The notes beneath the pieces were generated by a model. It was not told where the DNA came from. It saw only the letters and a program-made list of their open reading frames with translations, and made no database searches. DNA of 64,000 nucleotides from assembly GCF_000023885.1 (NCBI RefSeq), contig NC_013165.1:1550001-1614000 (forward strand), given 5' to 3'. The position numbers and the translations under genes were made by a program. This document shows, piece by piece, positions 17,073-23,837 of this stretch (position 1 is its first letter; each line of letters begins with the position of its first letter). Origin of the DNA: Slackia heliotrinireducens DSM 20476. Its GTDB lineage: Bacteria > Actinomycetota > Coriobacteriia > Coriobacteriales > Eggerthellaceae.

Positions 17073-17405
17073 TTATGCGATGTTGCGAACTGAGAATTCG
17101 GAATCCGTCGGATGGTACTTGCCTATCTTGTCATCCGTAGACATGACACGTCCGCCCGGGCGCCAGCTGATCTTCACATAGCTCGCGCTCTCTTTGCACC
17201 CAGCGGCGGCACCCGCTTCCAAACAAGTCTTCAGCAGCGCCATGCAGCTGTCGAAGTCGCCCTCCACGGTGGTTTCGAACGGGCCGACGTAATAGTCAAG
17301 TCCGCTGGCGTCGATGGCGGCTATCACCTCGTCAACCACTCGACAGGTTTCGGCATCGCTCGTCGAATCCATAGGCAGATATTGGAGGGCAATGGCACAT
17401 TCCAT
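17073..17405 (-). CDS. Small thiamine-binding (MTH1187/YkoF-type) protein
   Basis: This 110-residue protein starts at 17405 with AAAGGGGTG upstream and is the first gene after the riboswitch. The pattern CAIALQYLPM, a central VGPFETTVEGDFD and a C-terminal SYVKISWRPG resembles the thiamine-binding MTH1187/YkoF fold, a ferredoxin-like dimer. YkoF of Bacillus binds thiamine or its pyrimidine moiety and lies with the ykoEDC transporter, so a cytoplasmic ligand-binding or carrier role in salvage is likely. No catalytic motif is visible. Confidence 0.75.
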   Translation of the reverse strand: MECAIALQYLPMDSTSDAETCRVVDEVIAAIDASGLDYYVGPFETTVEGDFDSCMALLKTCLEAGAAAGCKESASYVKISWRPGGRVMSTDDKIGKYHPTDSEFSVRNIA

Positions 17406-17448
17406 GGTGCACCCCTTTCTGGCCTTTCGGCCGTCCACGGGGCCCGAT

Positions 17449-17477
17449 GAAAAAGGCCCCGCGCCAAAGCAGGGCCT
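17449..17477 (-). terminator. Intrinsic terminator of the TPP riboswitch leader
   Basis: On the minus strand GGCCCTGC and GCGGGGCC form a GC-rich stem with a short loop, followed by TTTTT. It lies between the aptamer and the first gene, the position of a riboswitch expression platform. A small second hairpin (GGCC-TTTC-GGCC, about 17421-17432) lies just before the ribosome site. Confidence 0.8.
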
Positions 17478-17492
17478 TGATTGCGAAAACGC

Positions 17493-17581
17493 ACTCCCTA
17501 CGCTGGCATTATCCAGACAGGTTCAGCGGGTCGAAGGCCGTCGCGCCTTCCTCTCAGCCGAGCGATCGTCTCAGCTCCCCG
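17493..17581 (-). promoter_or_regulatory. TPP (thi-box) riboswitch aptamer
   Basis: Read on the minus strand the leader contains GGGGAGC, CTGAGA, the segment GACCCGCTGAACCTG and GGATAATGCCAGCGTAGGGA. These are the conserved P2/P3 and P4/P5 blocks of the thiamine pyrophosphate aptamer. A terminator follows. TPP binding should therefore stop transcription of the downstream thiamine-precursor uptake operon. Confidence 0.95.
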
Positions 17582-17656
17582 TTAAGGTGATGCAACTATA
17601 GCACAGCACGCCTTGATGCGCATCGTTACGAGAGGCAGTAAACGGGCAGTATTGTC

Positions 17657-17809
17657 CCGTGTGCGGCAAATCGTATGGAGGCAGGAAGGATGCGTTGCTG
17701 TACGGTTACGCGCGGGACAATGGGGACGGAGCCTTTTGTCCAGTTACATTTCCCCGCGTGCGGCAATTCGCGTAAGAGTCGGAATATGAGTTGCTGTACG
17801 GTTGCGCGG
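17657..17809. repeat. Imperfect 56-bp direct repeat in the long riboswitch-modD gap
   Basis: The segments 17657-17714 and 17754-17809 share GTGCGGCAA near the start and TTGCTGTACGGTT(A/G)CGCG at the end. Between them is GGGACGGAGCCTTTTGTCC, similar to ends of Y1-transposase-type repeats. The 430-bp stretch 17582-18011 holds no gene I can support. A weak hairpin (GCCGAT...ATCGGC, about 17848-17879) and an AT-rich promoter-like region (17915-17945) precede modD. Confidence 0.45.
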
Positions 17810-18011
17810 ATACCGTCAAGGGGGCGTTGCATAAATACCAGCCCATGCCGATTCAGAAAGAAAGCAAGCGGAGATCGGCAAATGCCTATTTATAAGATTG
17901 TGGGAAACGTTAGTTTCAGTTATTCTTATGCATGTTTAATCATGTTCGAGGAGCAAGCAACGTCCGCCGCATTCTGGATTCCGGCGCAGCTTGCTTAAGG
18001 GGGCCGACGTC

Positions 18012-18851
18012 ATGTTCATTCCGGAAAACCGCATCGACTATCTGATCGCCGAAGACGTGCCGTATCTTGACCTGACCAGCGAAGTTCTGGGCGTGGCAGA
18101 CCAGCCGGGCACCATGGAGTATTTCACGCGCGAAGCATGCGTGCTTGCTGGCGTCGATGTGGTCAGGTGCATGGCGCATGCCCTGAACTGCCAGGTGACG
18201 GACTCGCGTTGCAACGGCGAGCAGTTAGCCGAAGGCGACACCATCATGACGGTCGAGGGCACAGCGGCAGATTTGCATCAACTGTGGAAGGTGGGGCTGA
18301 ACATGTTCGATCACCTGTCCGCTGTTGCCACGAAAACACGAACGATGGTCGATGCCGCACACGGAGAAAACCCTGGATGCGAAATCCTGGTCACCCGCAA
18401 AAGCATGCCCGGCGTCAAGGACCTGTTGCTGGATGCTGTCCGCATCGGCGGCGCCTTCCCCCACCGGCTCGGCCTTTCCGAAACCGTGCTGGTGTTCGAA
18501 CACCACCTCACGTTCATGGGCGGATTCGATGCATTCCTTGAGAAGCTTCCGGAAATCCGCAGCCGTTGCATCGAGAAGAAGCTCTTCGTGGAGGCGGATG
18601 CGGAGCATGCGCGAATTCTGGCCAAGGCGGGCGTTGACGGCGTGCAGCTGGACAAGCTCCCTGCGGCGGAAATGGCCGAATTGGTGAAGGAGCTTCGCTC
18701 GATAGACCCGCATCTCACAATAATCGCCGCCGGCGGCATCAACCCGTCGAACGCTGCGGAGTATGCAGCTACAGGCGTCGACGGCTTGGCCACCACAGCC
18801 CCGTTCACGGCGAAGCCCATCGATATGAGCATCCGTATGAGCCAGCGGTAG
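18012..18851 (+). CDS. modD: ModD-like phosphoribosyltransferase-family protein
   Basis: The 279-residue protein starts at 18012 with AGGGGG nine bases upstream. It has the quinolinate phosphoribosyltransferase (NadC) fold: LTSEVLG near the start, the catalytic-region TRKSMPGVKDLLLDAVRIGGAFPHR, a VEADAEHARILAKAGVDGVQLDK barrel segment (part) and AAGGINPSNAAEYAATGVDGL at the C-terminus. The TRKxxPG-K pattern with 'GGxxPHR' instead of the NadC 'GGxxNHR' fits ModD, a molybdenum-utilisation protein of unknown reaction usually near modABC. No molybdate transporter is adjacent. A NadC identity is less likely because nadA and nadB are absent. Confidence 0.8.
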   Translation: MFIPENRIDYLIAEDVPYLDLTSEVLGVADQPGTMEYFTREACVLAGVDVVRCMAHALNCQVTDSRCNGEQLAEGDTIMTVEGTAADLHQLWKVGLNMFDHLSAVATKTRTMVDAAHGENPGCEILVTRKSMPGVKDLLLDAVRIGGAFPHRLGLSETVLVFEHHLTFMGGFDAFLEKLPEIRSRCIEKKLFVEADAEHARILAKAGVDGVQLDKLPAAEMAELVKELRSIDPHLTIIAAGGINPSNAAEYAATGVDGLATTAPFTAKPIDMSIRMSQR

Positions 18852-18912
18852 CGCATAGCACCCGCACCCTCAATCAACACGACAAAGAAGGCTTCGCAGT
18901 TTTGTAACAACG

Positions 18913-18918
18913 TATAAT
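18913..18918 (+). promoter_or_regulatory. -10 hexamer TATAAT upstream of the PucR gene
   Basis: A perfect TATAAT occurs 76 bp before the PucR start codon. No convincing -35 box is seen 16-18 bp upstream. A transcript starting here would begin near an ATG at 18927 that opens a short frame overlapping the PucR start. Confidence 0.4.
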
Positions 18919-18994
18919 CTGATACCATGCAATTTGACGTTGCAACCAGCCCTGCCACGGATCTTTCGGTCTCCCGAAACGAACAGGAGCAGCC

Positions 18995-20176
18995 ATGTAT
19001 TACACGGTATCCGATTTCTCAAACGCATTCGAAAGCAACCTGACACTCATCGCCGGCAGCGGCGGCATGGCCCGAACCGTACGGGAGGTTGGCATTCTTG
19101 ATTACGAGCTCATGCCGGGCATAAAGACCACCTATCAGCGAGTGAATTTCTACGAGAACCAGCTGGTTCTGACAACGTTCCTGTACGCGAAGGACAACCC
19201 GTACCTCATTCTGGACGCAATAAAATACCTGGTGGCGCAGGGTACAAGCGGATTGGTCATCAAGAACGTGCTGCATCTTGCAATTCCTGAAGCCGCCATT
19301 CGGTACGCTAACGCCCGCAACTTTCCGGTGTTCACGACCCACGGCGAGCTCATGTTCGACAACGTGATAATGGATGTCGGCAATGCTGTAAAGCGCATGG
19401 GAACGACGGCTTTCGTGCAGCAGCAGATCGATGCGCTGCTGCAAGCGCAAGAAGAATCCGAGCAGAAGCATCTGACGTTGCAGCTCAACCCGTCGTTGCG
19501 TGGCGAAGTGGCAGCGTTGTACTCCCCTGCCGAAGACGAACTTATCGCCGATCAGTTCGCACGCTACCAGTCACGTTTCGAGCGTAGCAAGCTTTTCGGT
19601 CCAGGATCTTCGCTCCTGTGCTACCGCAACGGCCTGCTTCTGATTGTGTCCCGCGACGAAGAAGGGCCTCTGGACATCGACCGCTCACATGCCATGCTGC
19701 GGGCCGACATCCTGAACCTTGAAGAAAGCACGATCGTCGGCATAAGCTCGATTCACTTCGGCCCTGCCGAAACAGCCGCTGCCATCACAGAAGCGCTGCA
19801 GTGCGCCTGCATCGCGCGGTTGCGAGAGGTGCCGGAAGTGCGTTATGACTCGCTGGGACCCTTGCAGGCACTGTTGCCCCACGCTCAATCGCCGCAGATG
19901 AATCGCTATGCCGAACGGATTCTCAATCCTATCCGCGAGTTCGATGCGGAAAACAACGGCCAGATCATGGTAACCTTGCAGTCTTATTGCGATCACGGGC
20001 AGAACATCGCCCAGGCAGCCGAGGCGCTCGGGCAGCACCCCAACACCATTCGCTACCGTCTGGAGAAGGTATATGCAGAAACGGGGCTCTCGTACAAGAA
20101 CCCTGCTGACATGCAACAGCTCGCCTTGGCGTGCAATATCGAATTCTGTAGGCGTGTCGGCCAAGAGGTCGGCTAA
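18995..20176 (+). CDS. PucR-family transcriptional regulator
   Basis: The 393-residue protein starts at 18995 behind AGGAG. The N-terminal PucR-type ligand domain (about 10-120) contains GIKTTYQRVNFYENQLVLTT (part) and GLVIKN. The C-terminal 70 residues form the PucR helix-turn-helix: YCDHGQNIAQAAEALGQHPNTIRYRLEKV is its core (described in two parts, 336-352 and 353-364). Members control purine, amino-acid or aromatic catabolic genes. It ends 14 bp from the convergent ornithine-cyclodeaminase-like gene and lies downstream of modD; either could be its target, but no operator was recognised. Confidence 0.88.
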   Translation: MYYTVSDFSNAFESNLTLIAGSGGMARTVREVGILDYELMPGIKTTYQRVNFYENQLVLTTFLYAKDNPYLILDAIKYLVAQGTSGLVIKNVLHLAIPEAAIRYANARNFPVFTTHGELMFDNVIMDVGNAVKRMGTTAFVQQQIDALLQAQEESEQKHLTLQLNPSLRGEVAALYSPAEDELIADQFARYQSRFERSKLFGPGSSLLCYRNGLLLIVSRDEEGPLDIDRSHAMLRADILNLEESTIVGISSIHFGPAETAAAITEALQCACIARLREVPEVRYDSLGPLQALLPHAQSPQMNRYAERILNPIREFDAENNGQIMVTLQSYCDHGQNIAQAAEALGQHPNTIRYRLEKVYAETGLSYKNPADMQQLALACNIEFCRRVGQEVG

Positions 20177-20190
20177 CCTGAACGTCGTCA

Positions 20191-21213
20191 TTAGAGCGCC
20201 ACGACCGAGCCCAAGCCAAGTTCGACTGCGTGATCGTACACCAGTTTGCACGAAGCCAGGTCTTGAACGGCAATGCCGCTCGTATCGAACAGAGTGATTT
20301 GGTCGTCTGCGGTCCTGCCAGGCACCTGGCCGACGATGACCTGCCCGAGTTCGCCCGCTATGTCGTCAGGACTGATTGCGCCTTCTTTCACGGGGATTTC
20401 CAGCTCGCCGGAGGCCATCGACTGCTCACGGTCGTCCACGAACAGCTTCGCCGCCGCCTGCAAGGCGCTTTCGGTCTCCTGCTTACCTTCCATGTCGGCG
20501 CCGACCGTGGAAATGTGCGTGCCCGGCTTCACCCATTCGGCCTTAAGGAACGGGTTATAGGAGGGAGTCGCTGTAATGATGGCGTCTGCTTCGGCGCAGG
20601 CAGATTCGCCATCGGCGACGGCCACGATGTCGAAGTCGCGATCAATCCCCGCGTCGGTCAGAACCGCATGCACCGTTTCTTCCGCTAGCGTCAAGCGGGC
20701 AACAGGAGCTTCCGATTTCGAAGGGTTCCAGAGCAGCACCCGGCTCACGCTGGGGCACGCAGCCAACGTTGCTGCGACGCAGTACGCGCTCATGTGTCCC
20801 GTACCTGCCATGAGCAGGCTTTTCGGATTCTTGCGCGCAAGATGCTTGATGCCCAGGGCAGCTGCGGCCCCCGTCCGAAGCGCGGTAATGGCGCTTGCGT
20901 TCAGCAGAGCAAGTGGCTCGCCCGTAATGTCGCTGCAGATTAAGGTGGTACCGAAGATCTCAGGCAGGCCGTTGGAGGGGTTCTTGCTGAACCATGCCGT
21001 GAGTTTCAGTCCGAACAGCCCGCTTCCTGCCAGTTCGCCGCTGCGGATGTCCATATCGGCGACACCGGGCTCGAACTGGGCATACACCATCGGCCATGCC
21101 TTGCCGGTGCCGTTCGCCTTTTGTGCGTAAGCGTCCTCGACGGCCTTCAGCGCGTCGGTAACGGTGAAGACCTTTGCGATGTCCTCTGCAGAAAGAATGC
21201 GGATCTCAGACAT
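20191..21213 (-). CDS. Ornithine cyclodeaminase/mu-crystallin family enzyme
   Basis: The 340-residue protein starts at 21213 with GAGAGGAAA upstream. An N-terminal substrate region has conserved DMDIRSGEL and GLKLTAWF; the Rossmann part includes LNASAITALRTGAAAALG and LLMAGTGHMSAY, where the GTGHM loop binds NAD(P). TATPSYNPFL and GTHISTVGADMEGKQE are typical of the family. Members deaminate ornithine to proline or act as alanine, lysine or imine reductases, so the substrate cannot be set from sequence. The usual GxGxQ loop reads GTGHMS. It has its own promoter region and lies convergent to the PucR regulator. Confidence 0.87.
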   Translation of the reverse strand: MSEIRILSAEDIAKVFTVTDALKAVEDAYAQKANGTGKAWPMVYAQFEPGVADMDIRSGELAGSGLFGLKLTAWFSKNPSNGLPEIFGTTLICSDITGEPLALLNASAITALRTGAAAALGIKHLARKNPKSLLMAGTGHMSAYCVAATLAACPSVSRVLLWNPSKSEAPVARLTLAEETVHAVLTDAGIDRDFDIVAVADGESACAEADAIITATPSYNPFLKAEWVKPGTHISTVGADMEGKQETESALQAAAKLFVDDREQSMASGELEIPVKEGAISPDDIAGELGQVIVGQVPGRTADDQITLFDTSGIAVQDLASCKLVYDHAVELGLGSVVAL

Positions 21214-21454
21214 TGTTTTTCCTCTCTCGTCTCCTCTATGGGGAAGTCATCTGACGTTTTAAAGGTACCCTCTAAAACAAATCATTTCGAGCAGAGGTCC
21301 TTGAACGCAATTACAAATACGTGCTGCGCAGATAATATAGAACTCCAACGCGGTTACGAATGGCTATTCCAAGCGGCTACCATGTAAAATCCCACGGCTT
21401 CGTACGTTGCCCTTTTTTCCGAAGGTTACTGATAACCATGATTCCACAACAAAG

Positions 21455-21475
21455 AAGCCGCCCCGAAGGACGGCT
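21455..21475 (-). terminator. Terminator of tRNA-Asp
   Basis: On the minus strand AGCCGTCC-TTCG-GGGCGGCT forms a stem with a UUCG-type tetraloop, followed by TCTTTG. It begins 12 bp after the CCA end of the tRNA. Confidence 0.8.
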
Positions 21476-21487
21476 CTCGAATTCAGA

Positions 21488-21564
<77 letters not shown>

Positions 21565-21582
21565 GTGTTTTGCAGCCCGTTT

Positions 21583-21611
21583 AGAATACCAGTTCTCGAC
21601 AAGTCAGGCAA
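21583..21611 (-). promoter_or_regulatory. Promoter of tRNA-Asp
   Basis: Minus-strand TTGCCT (21611-21606) and TATTCT (21588-21583) are separated by 17 bp. The predicted start lies about 10 bp before the mature tRNA 5' end. Confidence 0.6.
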
Positions 21612-21650
21612 GAAGAAATTCGGTTCCTCTAAATCTTGACAAGTCCCGGA

Positions 21651-22241
21651 CTACTCTGCAGGTAGCGCCTCTGCCCCAAGCGATTGAAGCTTGGTCCGCA
21701 CTTCTTTAAGTTCATCCAAACGCCGACGCATGTCATCCACCGTATAGGCGTAATCGCACGACCAAATGATATGACTCCTGAGCTTGGCATCATCGGTGTC
21801 CGAGGCAAGACTCTGCCCCTGAACATCAGCATCGATGGCCTGGGTGCGCGCCAGGTGATTCCCAACCTCATCAATACCCCAATCGATGTAATCGACAATG
21901 GTCTGCATTTCCAAATGCCCCATCAGCATAAGCTTCATGAAGTAGGTGTTGATGGCGCTGTGCGTCCATTCAAGTTTGAAGCGCTCTGTGAGCCACTCGT
22001 TGAGGGTCTTAAGCCCGCTTTCGGTGATCGTGTAGCACTTCATGCTGGGCTTGTTCTCCTGAGGTATCAGCTCGCTGACCAGGTATCCCTTCTCCTTCAA
22101 ACGTTTAAGCGTAGGGTAAATCTGGCTGTTGTGAACCGTGAAGATGAAACCGACGGAGTTGTTCACCACTGTTTTGAGGCGATATCCTGATACATGCGGA
22201 TTCATACGTATAAGTCCAAGCATAACGTAGTCAAGCTGCAT
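21651..22241 (-). CDS. PadR-family transcriptional regulator
   Basis: The 196-residue protein starts with MQLDYVMLGLIRMNPHVSGY, the N-terminal winged helix of PadR proteins, followed by IYPTLKRLKEKGYL as recognition helix and wing. The C-terminal half (about 85-180) is the Vir-type helical dimerisation domain. PadR proteins repress genes for phenolic-acid or drug response and often their own. The gene is divergent from the secreted acidic protein gene; an inverted repeat TATACA-N4-TGTATA lies between them. Its regulon is unknown. Confidence 0.88.
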   Translation of the reverse strand: MQLDYVMLGLIRMNPHVSGYRLKTVVNNSVGFIFTVHNSQIYPTLKRLKEKGYLVSELIPQENKPSMKCYTITESGLKTLNEWLTERFKLEWTHSAINTYFMKLMLMGHLEMQTIVDYIDWGIDEVGNHLARTQAIDADVQGQSLASDTDDAKLRSHIIWSCDYAYTVDDMRRRLDELKEVRTKLQSLGAEALPAE

Positions 22242-22303
22242 ATCATCCGCCCCTCGAGCCAGTTGGCAATCTCAGTGTATGTACCGATGTTTATCTCTTT
22301 TAG

Positions 22304-22319
22304 TATACACCACTGTATA
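22304..22319. promoter_or_regulatory. Candidate PadR operator
   Basis: TATACA (22304-22309) and TGTATA (22314-22319) form a perfect inverted repeat spaced by 4 bp, 62 bp upstream of the PadR start. PadR operators commonly have ATAC/GTAT-type dyads. A degenerate half-site (GTGTATGTAC) lies at about 22275-22284. Confidence 0.5.
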
Positions 22320-22486
22320 TCCCGTCGTTTATATTCCGCATCATATCCGCATGGCATCACGCTGAATCGCATCGCCTACTCAGGCGTTCAACCATGCTGA
22401 TGTCAGCTCGTGTTTCTCAGGAAATTCTCAGCAAAACAATGCATTCTGTATTTGTTCGAAACCACCTCTACGAGAAAGGACATGTC

Positions 22487-23092
22487 ATGACAGGAAATGC
22501 GAAGCGCGTTGCGTGCATGGTGGCAATCGTCTCTGCTGTGCTTGCCCTAGGAATCGGCGGCGTATCGTACGCACTTGATTCCCCTGCTGCAAAGCAGGCA
22601 CCTCCGAAAGAGGCACACGGACCTTTGGTAATCACCGTTGGGGAACTGGCATATGCCGAATACCAGGATGCACTGCAAGAAGCGGAAGAGGACCGTATCG
22701 AAGCTGACTTGGCAATGCGAATGAACGCACCGGACAAGTATGAAGAAGCTGCAGAGGCTGAGCAATCGGCCCGCGAAGCCGAAGCTGCTCGCCAGTTCTA
22801 TGAGAAGTACAAGGACGATAAGACGCCCGTAACCGTCTATCGCGACAACGACGATGGCGATGCCGATGACGTTTGGGACTACGACATGGAAGGCCCATGG
22901 GACGATGTGTTCGACATCGATGACCAATCCGTTGGCACCGCAAATGCACCGTCCGCATATTCCCAGAACAACGGGGGTGCCACATGGTACGATAACGATG
23001 GTTGGGACGACGACGATTGGGACGATGACGACGATTATGACGACCTGGACGACGACGATGACGACGACTGGGATGATGAGTACGACGACTAA
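22487..23092 (+). CDS. Secreted Asp-rich low-complexity protein
   Basis: The 201-residue protein starts at 22487 behind AAAGGAC. A signal peptide is evident: KR near the start, then a hydrophobic core VACMVAIVSAVLALGIGG and a likely cleavage after SYA. The middle is Glu/Ala-rich and helical in appearance (about 60-120). From about 125 it becomes Asp-rich, ending in a 35-residue run of Asp with regular Trp and Tyr. No family is recognised. The tail could bind divalent cations or cationic peptides. The gene precedes a two-component system whose sensor has a similar Asp-rich outer domain, so the proteins probably share a stimulus or ligand. Confidence 0.8.
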   Translation: MTGNAKRVACMVAIVSAVLALGIGGVSYALDSPAAKQAPPKEAHGPLVITVGELAYAEYQDALQEAEEDRIEADLAMRMNAPDKYEEAAEAEQSAREAEAARQFYEKYKDDKTPVTVYRDNDDGDADDVWDYDMEGPWDDVFDIDDQSVGTANAPSAYSQNNGGATWYDNDGWDDDDWDDDDDYDDLDDDDDDDWDDEYDD

Positions 23093-23112
23093 CTAGGTCG
23101 GATTAATGGTTG

Positions 23113-23137
23113 GGACGCCGGCTGATGGCCGGCGTCC
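23113..23137 (+). terminator. Strong hairpin between acidic protein gene and response regulator
   Basis: GGACGCCGGC and GCCGGCGTCC form a perfect 10-bp stem with loop TGATG. It lacks an oligo-T tract. It lies 20 bp after the acidic gene stop and 22 bp before the regulator start, so it may attenuate expression or stabilise the upstream mRNA rather than terminate fully. Confidence 0.45.
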
Positions 23138-23159
23138 GCGTTATGGAGAGGCGTCAGCC

Positions 23160-23837
23160 ATGCGAGTATTGATTGTTGAAGACGATCCGAACATCGCCGA
23201 ATACCTACGCAAAAGCCTGGAGTCGGAAGGCTTTACGACCGATGTGGCGTATGACGGTCCGACCGGCTTCGACATGGCACTCGCAAACCCCTACGACGCC
23301 ATAACACTCGACATTATCCTTCCTGGTAAAAACGGGTATACGGTGTGCAAAGAGCTTCGCGATTCCGGTGTCACCACCCCGATCCTCATGCTAACGGCCA
23401 AAGACGGTGAATACGACGAGGCCGATGCCTTCGATACGGGTGCAGACGACTTCCTTCGCAAACCGTTTTCCCTGGTCGTATTGCTTGCACGGCTGCGGGC
23501 GCTGGTCCGTCGCGGCGGCGTAGCCAAAGGATCGGTTCTTAAGGCTTCCGACTTAATGCTAGATACACGCACGAAACGCGTCACCAGAGCAGGAAGGGAA
23601 ATCGAGCTTACGCCACGCGAATTCGCTTTGCTTGAGCTGCTTTTGATGAACGCCGGCAACGCCCTACCCAAACAACTGCTGCTCGAACGCGTATGGGGCT
23701 ACGCCATACTTGCAGATGAGAACGTAGTCGAGGTATACATCAGCTACCTCCGCAGGAAGGTGGACGCGCCCTTCGACAAGAAGCTCATCCGAACCGTGCG
23801 CGGCGTAGGCTATTGCATAGACAAGGACCCGGAATGA
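23160..23837 (+). CDS. OmpR-family response regulator
   Basis: The 225-residue regulator starts at 23160 with GGAGAGG upstream. The receiver has acidic pocket residues Asp8-Asp9, phospho-acceptor Asp51 in TLDIILPG and Lys in RKPFSL. The C-terminal winged helix (about 125-222) contains LTPREFALLELLL, the VWGYAI segment and VEVYISYLRRKVD, ending RTVRGVGYCI. It is a DNA-binding activator or repressor controlled by the overlapping sensor kinase gene. Likely targets include the adjacent secreted acidic protein. Confidence 0.95.
   Translation: MRVLIVEDDPNIAEYLRKSLESEGFTTDVAYDGPTGFDMALANPYDAITLDIILPGKNGYTVCKELRDSGVTTPILMLTAKDGEYDEADAFDTGADDFLRKPFSLVVLLARLRALVRRGGVAKGSVLKASDLMLDTRTKRVTRAGREIELTPREFALLELLLMNAGNALPKQLLLERVWGYAILADENVVEVYISYLRRKVDAPFDKKLIRTVRGVGYCIDKDPE

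Noticed and set aside
17810-18011. Molybdenum-cofactor or other riboswitch before modD
   Set aside because: No conserved Moco-motif blocks are present; only a weak hairpin with a long loop.
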